Below, one piece after another: positions 1 to 7,022 of a stretch of 11,122 nucleotides of DNA (positions within the stretch are counted from its first letter, which is position 1; each line of letters begins with the position of its first letter). The notes beneath the pieces were generated by a model, which did no database searches, had not been told where the DNA came from, and saw only the letters and a list, made by a program, of their open reading frames with translations. The position numbers were made by a program, and so were the translations under genes. This DNA comes from JAAXKN01 sp050258815 (GTDB taxonomy: Bacteria > Bacteroidota > Ignavibacteria > Ignavibacteriales > SURF-24): NCBI GenBank assembly GCA_050258815.1, contig JBLMZM010000224.1, positions 1 through 11,122 on the forward strand, given 5' to 3'.

Positions 1-112
1 TTAATAAAATATTTTTAAAATTTTCCGAAAAAGCCAATTATTTCTCTATATATATAGTATCAGTTCTTTTGTTTTTGCAAAGACAATTATTCACATATTG
101 GAGCAGGTCACC
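1..112 (+). other. upstream region of the VIT/VWA operon
   Basis: This is very AT-rich DNA with a TATATATA tract around 47-56 and no open gene. It should hold the operon promoter unless transcription enters from outside the window. TTCTTTTG at 64-71 differs from the Bacteroidota -7 element (TAnnTTTG), and no matching upstream TTG was found at the right distance. No promoter is called. Confidence 0.35.
100..107 (+). promoter_or_regulatory. ribosome binding site that sets the start of gene 1
   Basis: GGAG at 100-103, followed by AGG at 105-107, lies 5 to 9 bases before the ATG at 113. A TTG at 98 is in the same frame, but it overlaps this GGAG and has no purine-rich site ahead of it. The ATG at 113 is therefore the better start. 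It also gives a cleaner signal peptide, beginning MENTFK. Confidence 0.7.
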
Positions 113-2200
113 ATGGAAAATACCTTTAAAGTACTGCGGCTTTTAATGTTCTTTTGTTTTCTAATGGCATTAAGCAGCGATATATACGCTGTTGGTGCAC
201 TTTATGTCCGTCCACGTTTCAGCAATCAAAATTATGAGAAGATGTGGATCAAGAAAATTGATACGAAGGTTGATATACAGGAGCAGGTTGCCGTAACTCA
301 TGTGGACCAAACCTTTTACAACGAAATGAGCCAATCTGTTGAGGCAATCTATCTTTTCCCCTTGCCTTCAAATGCGACCATTTCGGGGCTGGTTTACTGG
401 GTGAATGGCGTAAGGTATGAAGCCAGCATAAAGGAAAGACAGCAAGCGGTTAACGATTACAACCAGAAATTAAGGCAGTGGATGGATCCGGCTCTTCTGG
501 AATATCTGGGAGATAATCTTTTCCGTCTGAGCATAGTGCCGATAAACGCGAATTCGGATGTGAGGACTGAAATTACTTATGTGGAACCACTTAGCTATGA
601 TTTTGGGAATGTAAAATATTTATTCAAATTAAATACACTTGCACTTTCATCAAAACCCCTGCAGACAGTTTCAGTCAGTATAGATGCAAGTTCACATTTC
701 CCGTATAAGAGGTTTACTTCACCTTCGCACAATAATTCTTCTGCAGCAAAAATAACAAAGATTGCAGATAACCATTATACATTTTTCTTCGGCGATGAAA
801 ATTTTTATCCTGATAAAGATCTGACAATTGAATTCGAGACTCAGAGGGCAGGTATTGAATATCATGCTCTGTCATATAAATCAAAGCCATCGGATTCCCT
901 GGGTACAGATAATTTTTATACGGTCTGGATTACTCCGCCAGACAGTTTGACTGCAGGCTATGAGATTAATAAAAATATTGTATTTACAGCCGATGTATCT
1001 TCAAGTATGGACGGGAAGAGGATGGAGCAGTTAAAAGATGCTCTTAATAATTTCCTGACTCTTCTTTCAGATAAGGATAAATTCAATATTATTACATTCG
1101 GTACTTTTGTAAATTCTTTTAAGGACAATCTTGTTCCGGCTTCACAAAATAATATAAATGATGCTAAAGCTTTTGTATTCCAGCTCTATGCGTTAGGAAT
1201 GACCAATATCGATCAGGCAATTACTAAATCGCTGCAGCAAAGCTACGGAGATTCAAGTTCCAACAGCGTTGTATTTTTAACTGACGGGTATCCGACATGG
1301 GGAGATACCATTTCTACCAGCATCTTAAGTCATGCAAAGCAGAACAATATTAAAAATGTAAGAATATTCTCATTCGGGATCGGAGATGATATAAGTAAAT
1401 CGCTGCTGGTTAACCTTGCAGAGCAAAATCATGGCTATGCAAAATTTATTGCTTCCAATGACAGTATAGCGCTTGTTGTAAATGACCACTTTAAGAGGAT
1501 ATCAAAACCGGTTCTGACAGATATAACAATTGATCTTGGGGGACTTCAGTCATATGATGTTTATCCTAAGACTATAAATGATCTGTTCTGGGGCAGCCAG
1601 TTAATGCAGCTTGGGCTTTATAAGACCGGTGGAACATATAATGTCACATTAAGAGGCAAGATCCGTTCTAATCCGGTTGAATTCAAGCAAAGCATTTATT
1701 TCACAGATACTTTAGGCGGTCACCCGTTTGTTCCAAGACTCTGGGCTAAGGAAAAGATCGATTATCTGCTGCAGCTTATAGATACCTATGGCGAGACAGC
1801 AGAACTTAAAAAGCAGGTAATTGACCTAAGCTTAAAATTCCATATTTTAACGCGCTACACAGCATTATATGTCGATCCTACAACTGATATCAGGAAAAAT
1901 AAACCTGTTCCCGACAAATTTGTATTGCAGCAGAACTATCCTAATCCTTTTAATCCCGAGACAAAAATCGTGTATTCACTGCCTTTTGGGCGCTCTGATT
2001 ATCATGTAATTATTAAGATCTACAATGCTTTAGGCCAGCTTATGTGTATTCTTGTAGATTCACAGCAGTCACCAGGAAATTATACCGTAACATGGAACGG
2101 AAAGGATATGAACAATATGAATGCGCCGAGCGGCATTTATTTCTATTCAATACAGACTGAAGGATTCAGTTCTGTACGTAAAATGGTCCTGTTGCGATAA
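113..2200 (+). CDS. exported VIT and VWA domain protein with T9SS sorting domain (intact MIDAS)
   Basis: The product is 695 residues from the ATG at 113. A signal peptide covers residues 1-26, with likely cleavage after DIYA. A VIT domain (about 46-165) follows, marked by YLFPLP at 80-85. A VWA domain (about 287-470) has a complete MIDAS: Asp294-Val-Ser296-Ser-Ser298, Thr364 in GMTN, and Asp391 in LTDG. A helical tail (about 541-600, RLWAKEKIDYL ... YGETAEL ... RYTALYV) is usual after the VWA domain in inter-alpha-trypsin-inhibitor-heavy-chain-like bacterial proteins. The C-terminus (about 600-695) is a type A T9SS sorting domain with NYPNPFNP from residue 608. The sequence therefore shows an exported protein that could bind a ligand through a divalent metal; the ligand is unknown. 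It is the first gene of a three-gene operon, 26 bases before gene 2, and is a paralogue of gene 3. Domain calls are firm; the biological role is not known. Confidence 0.93.
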   Translation: MENTFKVLRLLMFFCFLMALSSDIYAVGALYVRPRFSNQNYEKMWIKKIDTKVDIQEQVAVTHVDQTFYNEMSQSVEAIYLFPLPSNATISGLVYWVNGVRYEASIKERQQAVNDYNQKLRQWMDPALLEYLGDNLFRLSIVPINANSDVRTEITYVEPLSYDFGNVKYLFKLNTLALSSKPLQTVSVSIDASSHFPYKRFTSPSHNNSSAAKITKIADNHYTFFFGDENFYPDKDLTIEFETQRAGIEYHALSYKSKPSDSLGTDNFYTVWITPPDSLTAGYEINKNIVFTADVSSSMDGKRMEQLKDALNNFLTLLSDKDKFNIITFGTFVNSFKDNLVPASQNNINDAKAFVFQLYALGMTNIDQAITKSLQQSYGDSSSNSVVFLTDGYPTWGDTISTSILSHAKQNNIKNVRIFSFGIGDDISKSLLVNLAEQNHGYAKFIASNDSIALVVNDHFKRISKPVLTDITIDLGGLQSYDVYPKTINDLFWGSQLMQLGLYKTGGTYNVTLRGKIRSNPVEFKQSIYFTDTLGGHPFVPRLWAKEKIDYLLQLIDTYGETAELKKQVIDLSLKFHILTRYTALYVDPTTDIRKNKPVPDKFVLQQNYPNPFNPETKIVYSLPFGRSDYHVIIKIYNALGQLMCILVDSQQSPGNYTVTWNGKDMNNMNAPSGIYFYSIQTEGFSSVRKMVLLR

Positions 2201-2226
2201 TACAGTCTAAATATGGAGAGGTCGAC

Positions 2227-4581
2227 ATGAAAATTATATATATAGTATTATTCTTTATTTTTATATCCATGGTACTGCATGCACAGGATAAATCAGGATT
2301 CGATATCGATCCTGCAAAGCTGCATAAGGCTGGCGTAGCTAATAAACTGCAGAGCGGAAATTTTTATGAGGTTAAAAATGACCGTTTGGACATGACTTTA
2401 ATACCGGGCGGATATTTTACGCTAGGTACCTCCTATGGCATGTCTTCAAGCCAGCTGGATGATAATTGTCAGCTTACATTCGGACATCCATATGCAATGA
2501 CATCCTATCCTGTTTTCTCAGTTGACGGAACATGGTATAAGCTGGATGAATACTTTACTGATCCTTCAGATATTGTTCTTCAGAAAAATAGCGATACTCT
2601 GAGAGTTACAGCCGTAAAAAGCGGGCTTCTTTCAGTAACATTTTATATGTACTTCCAGCAGTCCGACAAGTCAATACAGCTGGCATACAAAATAAAGAAT
2701 CTGGATGCCCAGGCTCATAGTATCGGCATGGGTTTAATGTATGATCCGGCAATTGGGAAAAATGGAGACGGGAGCATTGCTTTATCCGGAGCTTTTTTAA
2801 AGGAAAGCAAGATATTTCAGTCACCGGAACTCCTTCCTGAGTTTATACTTTGGGAAAAAGCAGCCGGTGCCAGGGGTATAGGCGCCAGTCTGAAATTCAG
2901 TACTTTACCGGCCAAACTAATTGCCGGCAACTGGAATGATCTTTATAAGACTCAGAGTCCGGATTATGATTATTCCTCACCGCAGAGGATATATGATCTT
3001 TACCTGAAGATCTACTGGCCTGAGAGCAGTACAGCTCCCGATAGTGAAAAAACAGAGATGACAAGTGTAAGTCTGATTCAGCCAGACTTTTCATCATCGC
3101 TGTTTTTAAGGTGGGATCTGCCCGGTTACCTGGCGATGGATAATAACATTATGTTTCCGCAGAGCATGAGCACGTATCTGGAAGTAGGGAAGACCGGAAC
3201 CGGAACAGTCTCCAACGGAAACCTGAAACTTGAATTATCTGATGAAATTTCCTCTGGTATTTTGAGCTATTCATATGGTTCCAGCATCCCCGCTTTTCAA
3301 AAGGCGGATTTTAGTGTGAAGACCTTATATGAAAGTAAAACAGTTGAAGCTGCCGCAAAAATATACGATGGCACAACACTTATTGATGAGATACGCCGTC
3401 CGGTTTTTATTCCTGAAACACCCGTCTCTGATTCAGGGCTGGTAGTCAGTATTGATACTCTTATCACATCAAAGTATCCCAAAATAAGCCTTACTTTTGA
3501 TGTGCTTCAAAAAGCAAGAGGAACCAAAATAGCTAATCTTATCAGTGATAATATATTTCTTTATGAGAATGATTCGCGTGTAACAAATTATACCTTCGGC
3601 AAGGATACGAGCGGAGGAAGTTTTACCGCGGATATTATCTTTGCTTTTGATGTAACCGGCAGCATGAGCAATGAAATTGATGCTGTTAAGAGAAATATTG
3701 TTGAATTTGCCGACAGCCTGACAGAAAGCGGTGTCGATTATCAGCTTGGACTTGTGACATTTCTTGATTATACGGAAAATAAATATCCATTTACTAAAGA
3801 TGCCCACTCTTTTCAGCAGCTGATAGGACAGCAGTATGCACATGGCGGAGACGACATGCCGGAAAATTCGTTGCAAGCGTTAATGGATGCTTCCCGATAC
3901 AATTTCCGCCCTAATTCAAGAAGGATAGTTATATGGATAACTGATGCAAGTTATCATGAAAACGATGCTTTTACAAAACTCACGAAAAAGACAGTAACTG
4001 ATTCATTGTTGGTGAAGGGCATTATTGTTCATTCGATCGGCGACAAGCAGTTCAAGTCCTCTTATTATGATCCTATCGTAATTGCCACAGCCGGCAACAG
4101 TTATGATATTAATGGAAATTTCAGGGATATTCTACTCGACATATCCAGAGTAAAATCCGTGTTTAAGTATATGATCAGCTATAATTCAACTGCAGCATCT
4201 CAGCAGGGGTCTGAAAATCAGATCAAGTTGAAGATCCGGTTTGCGGGACTGGGCGGAGAATCAATGGTCAGCTACAAAACCGGAAAAGCTGATCCGCTTG
4301 GAAAATACTTCTCATTCTATCCAAATCCTTTTAACCCCGAAATAACATTTAAGGTTAGCAAGGGAGATTTCAAAGCCGGAAAGATCAGAATCTATGATAT
4401 TCTGGGACGTTTAATAAAAGAGTTCAACTTTACAAATATGGGCAGCCAGAATCTGGTATGGAATGCAAGAAGTGAAGACAACAGACTAGTCGCTACAGGT
4501 TTTTATATTGCTGAACTGACACTGACTGGTGCAGATAAGAGCAGTTATGTTGAAACCGCTAAAATTCTTTACCTGAAGTAA
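2227..4581 (+). CDS. exported integrin-beta-like VWA protein with T9SS sorting domain
   Basis: This 784-residue protein starts with a signal peptide (about 1-19, cleaved before QDKSG). GGAGAGG at 2215-2221 precedes the ATG by 5 bases. Residues about 35-225 look like an all-beta domain, with the run IKNLDAQAHSIGMGLMYDP. I do not recognise a named family for it, although related segments occur at the N-terminus of other bacterial VWA proteins. An Ig-like strand region (about 405-465) leads into the VWA domain (about 470-650). Its metal site is unusual: Asp475-Val-Thr477-Gly-Ser479, then GGDDMPE (540-546) where classical domains carry a Thr, then TDASYH with Asp573 and His577. The DMPE and TDA..H signatures recall integrin-beta I-like and related prokaryotic VWA domains. 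The T9SS sorting domain (about 692-784) has YPNPFNPE from residue 698. Unlike its neighbours it has no VIT domain. It lies between the two VIT-VWA genes and 16 bases before gene 3, so the three are probably made together. A structural or adhesive role is inferred. Confidence 0.9.
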   Translation: MKIIYIVLFFIFISMVLHAQDKSGFDIDPAKLHKAGVANKLQSGNFYEVKNDRLDMTLIPGGYFTLGTSYGMSSSQLDDNCQLTFGHPYAMTSYPVFSVDGTWYKLDEYFTDPSDIVLQKNSDTLRVTAVKSGLLSVTFYMYFQQSDKSIQLAYKIKNLDAQAHSIGMGLMYDPAIGKNGDGSIALSGAFLKESKIFQSPELLPEFILWEKAAGARGIGASLKFSTLPAKLIAGNWNDLYKTQSPDYDYSSPQRIYDLYLKIYWPESSTAPDSEKTEMTSVSLIQPDFSSSLFLRWDLPGYLAMDNNIMFPQSMSTYLEVGKTGTGTVSNGNLKLELSDEISSGILSYSYGSSIPAFQKADFSVKTLYESKTVEAAAKIYDGTTLIDEIRRPVFIPETPVSDSGLVVSIDTLITSKYPKISLTFDVLQKARGTKIANLISDNIFLYENDSRVTNYTFGKDTSGGSFTADIIFAFDVTGSMSNEIDAVKRNIVEFADSLTESGVDYQLGLVTFLDYTENKYPFTKDAHSFQQLIGQQYAHGGDDMPENSLQALMDASRYNFRPNSRRIVIWITDASYHENDAFTKLTKKTVTDSLLVKGIIVHSIGDKQFKSSYYDPIVIATAGNSYDINGNFRDILLDISRVKSVFKYMISYNSTAASQQGSENQIKLKIRFAGLGGESMVSYKTGKADPLGKYFSFYPNPFNPEITFKVSKGDFKAGKIRIYDILGRLIKEFNFTNMGSQNLVWNARSEDNRLVATGFYIAELTLTGADKSSYVETAKILYLK

Positions 4582-4597
4582 GCGGAGGAAAAAAGAA

Positions 4598-6622
4598 ATG
4601 TTAAATAAAAAAATAATCCTTACGGTATTCTTTCTCACACTAATATCGGTATGTCATGCTACAGGGCTTATGATGCCGGTATCTAAAAATTATCCCAAAG
4701 ATTTTTTACGTCTTAGAACATGTGAAGTTACTGTAAATATCAGCGGAATTGTTGCCGAGACAATTGTATACCAGGAATTCCAGAATGAATGGACAGATTC
4801 AACTGATGCTGTTTACTCATTTCCTCTGCCCGAGGATGCAAGAGCAACAAACTTTATTTACTGGTATAATGATAAAGCATATAAAGCCGTACTCCAGGTA
4901 AAGGAGCAGAGTTCCAATCCCGGTACTGGTGAAGGCGGAGTTGCAGCCGAAGTAAATAAGTATATCGGAAGAAACGGGATCAAAATCTATCTGAAGGGTA
5001 TAAAAGCAGGTGCTATTCAAAGAGTGCAGCTGCAGTATATAAGTCTTTGCAGTTACTATAAAGGGACAAGCGCATATTCATTCCCTCTTAATACCAGCAG
5101 TTTTATTACATATCCACTGGATAATGTAAAATTCAGCTTTAATATTAATTCCAATATGCCCATAACAAAGTACAACCTTGAACAGTTCAGTGATGTAAAA
5201 GTATCGCAGAATTCTACGAGTGGTATTAACTTACAGCTGAACAAGTCGAAGCTCTATCTTGACCAGGACGTAAATTTCAGTTATGAGACCGACGTTAATA
5301 AACTTGGGGTTGATTTTTATTCTGTTGCCAATGATACATCAGACGGGCATTTTGCATTATTTGTACGCCCGCAGAATCAGGTGCAGCAAGACAGTGCGCT
5401 GAAGAAAAGTGTAATATTTGCACTTTCGAATAGTATGATTGGTTTACAGCTGGACGCCAGCAAGAGTGCAATCTCACGCTCCCTGGATCTGTTAACCCCA
5501 AAAGATTTTTTTAATTTGATTGTTTTTAACTATTCTGTCACTTCCTGGAAAACTGCTCCTGTTGCTGCAACGGCCCAGAACATAAGTGAAGCAAAGATCT
5601 ATCTGGCATCAGTTAATTCCGGCAGCGGCAGTAAATTTCAGGAAGCAATTGTACAGGGTTTAAGTCAGTTGAAGGATATGTCGGCCAATAATTCAATACT
5701 TGTCTTTACAGAAAGCGGGTCAAATGCAGATCCTGTTCAGATTGAGAAGCTAAATACAGGAAAAACAGGAATCTTCCCTATTGCCGTGGGTGATAATGTC
5801 AGCAGGGCAAGGTTGGAGATGACAGCCGCAATGAATTATGGGTTTACTACATATATAAGTATGAATGACAACCTGAGTGAAAAAATGTTAAGCGTATTCA
5901 GCAGGATAAGCCAGCCTATACTTAAAGATGTACAGTTTGAATACGGAAGAACAGATCTGTCGCAGCTGGTGCCTGCAAAACTCCCAACGACATATGCCGG
6001 CTCTTATTTTTATCTGGCCGGGCGATATAAGAATCCGGGGCAGTCACCTCTGAGCATTGCAGGATATTCTAGCAGCGGTACTACGGCTTTTGATTTCCGG
6101 CTGGATTACAGCAGCCAGAAAACACTCTATAAATTCTCAGAATCACTCTGGGCAAAAGAGCAGATAGATGCACTCGAAAGGCAGATAGAAATATATGGCG
6201 AAACGCCTGCTCTTAAACAGCAATTGATCAATCTTAGTCTTCAGTACAATATCCGCTGCCGTTATACAGCTTACATTGCCGATTACAAAACACCATCTAC
6301 AAATGTAGAGCAGCAGAAGAAAGTTGCTATCCCCAGTTCATATATTGCAGGAAATTACCCCAATCCGTTTAATCCTTCGACAAAGCTCAGACTGTTTCTG
6401 GATGACAATTCGATGGGCAAGGTTAAATATCTGAAAATATTCAATATACTTGGCCAGCTGGTTGCGGTAATTGATATATCAGATTTCCATCCGGGTTGGA
6501 ATGAAACACAGTTCAATGGACGTGATATAAACGGGCAGATGCTGCCCAGTGGTATTTATATTGTCCGCCTTCAGGTAGGCGACAGGATTGAAAGCACAAT
6601 AAGAATCAACCTGATAAAGTAG
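4598..6622 (+). CDS. exported VIT and degenerate VWA domain protein with T9SS sorting domain
   Basis: This 674-residue protein starts at an ATG 8 bases after GGAGGA (4584-4589). The signal peptide covers residues 1-21 (cleavage after CHA). A VIT domain (about 36-160) carries YSFPLP at 73-78. A Gly-rich segment containing NPGTGEGGV follows KEQ, where gene 1 has the charged ERQQAVNDYNQ stretch. The VWA-like domain (about 268-440) keeps the fold pattern, but the MIDAS is degenerate. DxSxS becomes Ala275-Leu-Ser277-Asn-Ser279, the Thr becomes Ser345, and the TDG Asp becomes Glu372. The helical tail (SLWAKEQIDALE ... YGETPALKQQ ... RYTAYIAD) matches gene 1 closely. The sorting domain (about 582-674) has NYPNPFNPS from residue 586. 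It is clearly a paralogue of gene 1 in the same operon, and is not a pseudogene: the frame is complete. The pattern suggests a partner subunit that no longer binds metal, but that is inference. It is the last gene before the operon terminator. Confidence 0.91.
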   Translation: MLNKKIILTVFFLTLISVCHATGLMMPVSKNYPKDFLRLRTCEVTVNISGIVAETIVYQEFQNEWTDSTDAVYSFPLPEDARATNFIYWYNDKAYKAVLQVKEQSSNPGTGEGGVAAEVNKYIGRNGIKIYLKGIKAGAIQRVQLQYISLCSYYKGTSAYSFPLNTSSFITYPLDNVKFSFNINSNMPITKYNLEQFSDVKVSQNSTSGINLQLNKSKLYLDQDVNFSYETDVNKLGVDFYSVANDTSDGHFALFVRPQNQVQQDSALKKSVIFALSNSMIGLQLDASKSAISRSLDLLTPKDFFNLIVFNYSVTSWKTAPVAATAQNISEAKIYLASVNSGSGSKFQEAIVQGLSQLKDMSANNSILVFTESGSNADPVQIEKLNTGKTGIFPIAVGDNVSRARLEMTAAMNYGFTTYISMNDNLSEKMLSVFSRISQPILKDVQFEYGRTDLSQLVPAKLPTTYAGSYFYLAGRYKNPGQSPLSIAGYSSSGTTAFDFRLDYSSQKTLYKFSESLWAKEQIDALERQIEIYGETPALKQQLINLSLQYNIRCRYTAYIADYKTPSTNVEQQKKVAIPSSYIAGNYPNPFNPSTKLRLFLDDNSMGKVKYLKIFNILGQLVAVIDISDFHPGWNETQFNGRDINGQMLPSGIYIVRLQVGDRIESTIRINLIK

Positions 6623-6647
6623 GTTCAACGTTCAAAGTTTTGAACCT
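6621..6647. repeat. inverted repeat overlapping the stop codon of gene 3
   Basis: AGGTTCAA (6621-6628) is a perfect inverted repeat of TTGAACCT (6640-6647), with an 11-base loop. The left arm starts inside the TAG stop codon. The loop contains another copy of GTTCAA. No T run follows, so it does not look like a terminator itself; the real terminator is 30 bases further on. It could be a small 3' mRNA hairpin or chance. Confidence 0.5.
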
Positions 6648-6677
6648 GATTATAAATATAGTTGAAATATAAAGTGC

Positions 6678-6711
6678 AAGCTGCGGGATTAATATTCCCG
6701 CAGCTTTTTTT
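6678..6711 (+). terminator. Rho-independent terminator of the three-gene VIT/VWA operon
   Basis: An 11-bp perfect stem has arms at 6678-6688 and 6696-6706, with core GCTGCGGGA paired to TCCCGCAGC. It has a 7-base loop and a run of seven T at 6705-6711. It lies 55 bases after the stop of gene 3 and ends + strand transcription before the convergent genes. Confidence 0.92.
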
Positions 6712-6712
6712 A

Positions 6713-6940
6713 TACAGTATTAACAAGAAAAAAATGCATTACCTCTGCAGTGTCTTTAGGGAACCACTCATCACCTTAATAAATACCTGATATCTTATAA
6801 CTTATATCGATGAAAGCCTTGTGGCCATCTTTTTACTATTTATAATTGTGAATGTATCAAAAATGAGATGAGCTCATTAGAAAATTCTCTGTTTCTGGCA
6901 AGCATAGTTCTAATATTCTCGTTTCTTTTAATCTGAATTC
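6713..6940 (-). pseudogene. possible decayed PAS sensor domain remnant
   Basis: No open gene occupies this stretch, but the minus strand reads like a broken PAS domain in three successive frames. Going down from 6940, one frame gives REFSNELIS. The next, offset by one base, gives FDTFTIINSKK. The third gives KAFIDISYKISGIY, then a TAA (6776-6778), then GDEWFPKDTAEVMHFF. The order matches a PAS core: an N-terminal helix, a 'tFtIin' strand, '(N)KAF.dIS.y', then 'wFP.D...v'. Two frameshifts and one stop mean it cannot be translated whole. It sits between two terminators, where such debris could persist. The match was judged by eye and the stretch is short, so chance resemblance is possible. Confidence 0.35.
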
Positions 6941-6975
6941 AAAAAAGTGCCTGTAACTGGAAAAACTACAGGCAC
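6941..6975 (-). terminator. Rho-independent terminator of the isocitrate lyase/PEP mutase family gene
   Basis: GTGCCTGTA (6947-6955) pairs perfectly with TACAGGCAC (6967-6975) across an 11-base loop. On the minus strand the stem is followed by six T (A run at 6941-6946). It is about 48 bases after the stop codon of the gene at 7023-7889. No T run exists on the plus side, so it acts in one direction. Confidence 0.88.
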
Positions 6976-7022
6976 CCTACATCCACTTACCTTAAAAAGG
7001 TGCGGGGAGGAGAAGGCATATA

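Noticed and set aside
45..60. TATATATA tract before gene 1 as a promoter -10 box
   Set aside because: The region is AT-rich throughout, a similar tract occurs inside the coding start of gene 2, and no correctly spaced upstream element is seen.
3469..3876. Minus-strand open frame of 135 codons
   Set aside because: It is antisense to the VWA domain of gene 2, which has clear conserved motifs in the sense frame. The antisense protein shows no recognisable pattern.
113..6622. VWA operon as an intracellular defence or MoxR-VWA chaperone or ternary (PP2C/kinase) system
   Set aside because: All three products have signal peptides and T9SS sorting tails, so they act outside the cell. No MoxR-type ATPase, kinase or phosphatase gene is nearby.
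6868..6877. Perfect 10-base palindrome ATGAGCTCAT as an operator
   Set aside because: It lies between two convergent terminators with no gene start nearby, and a single short palindrome is expected by chance.
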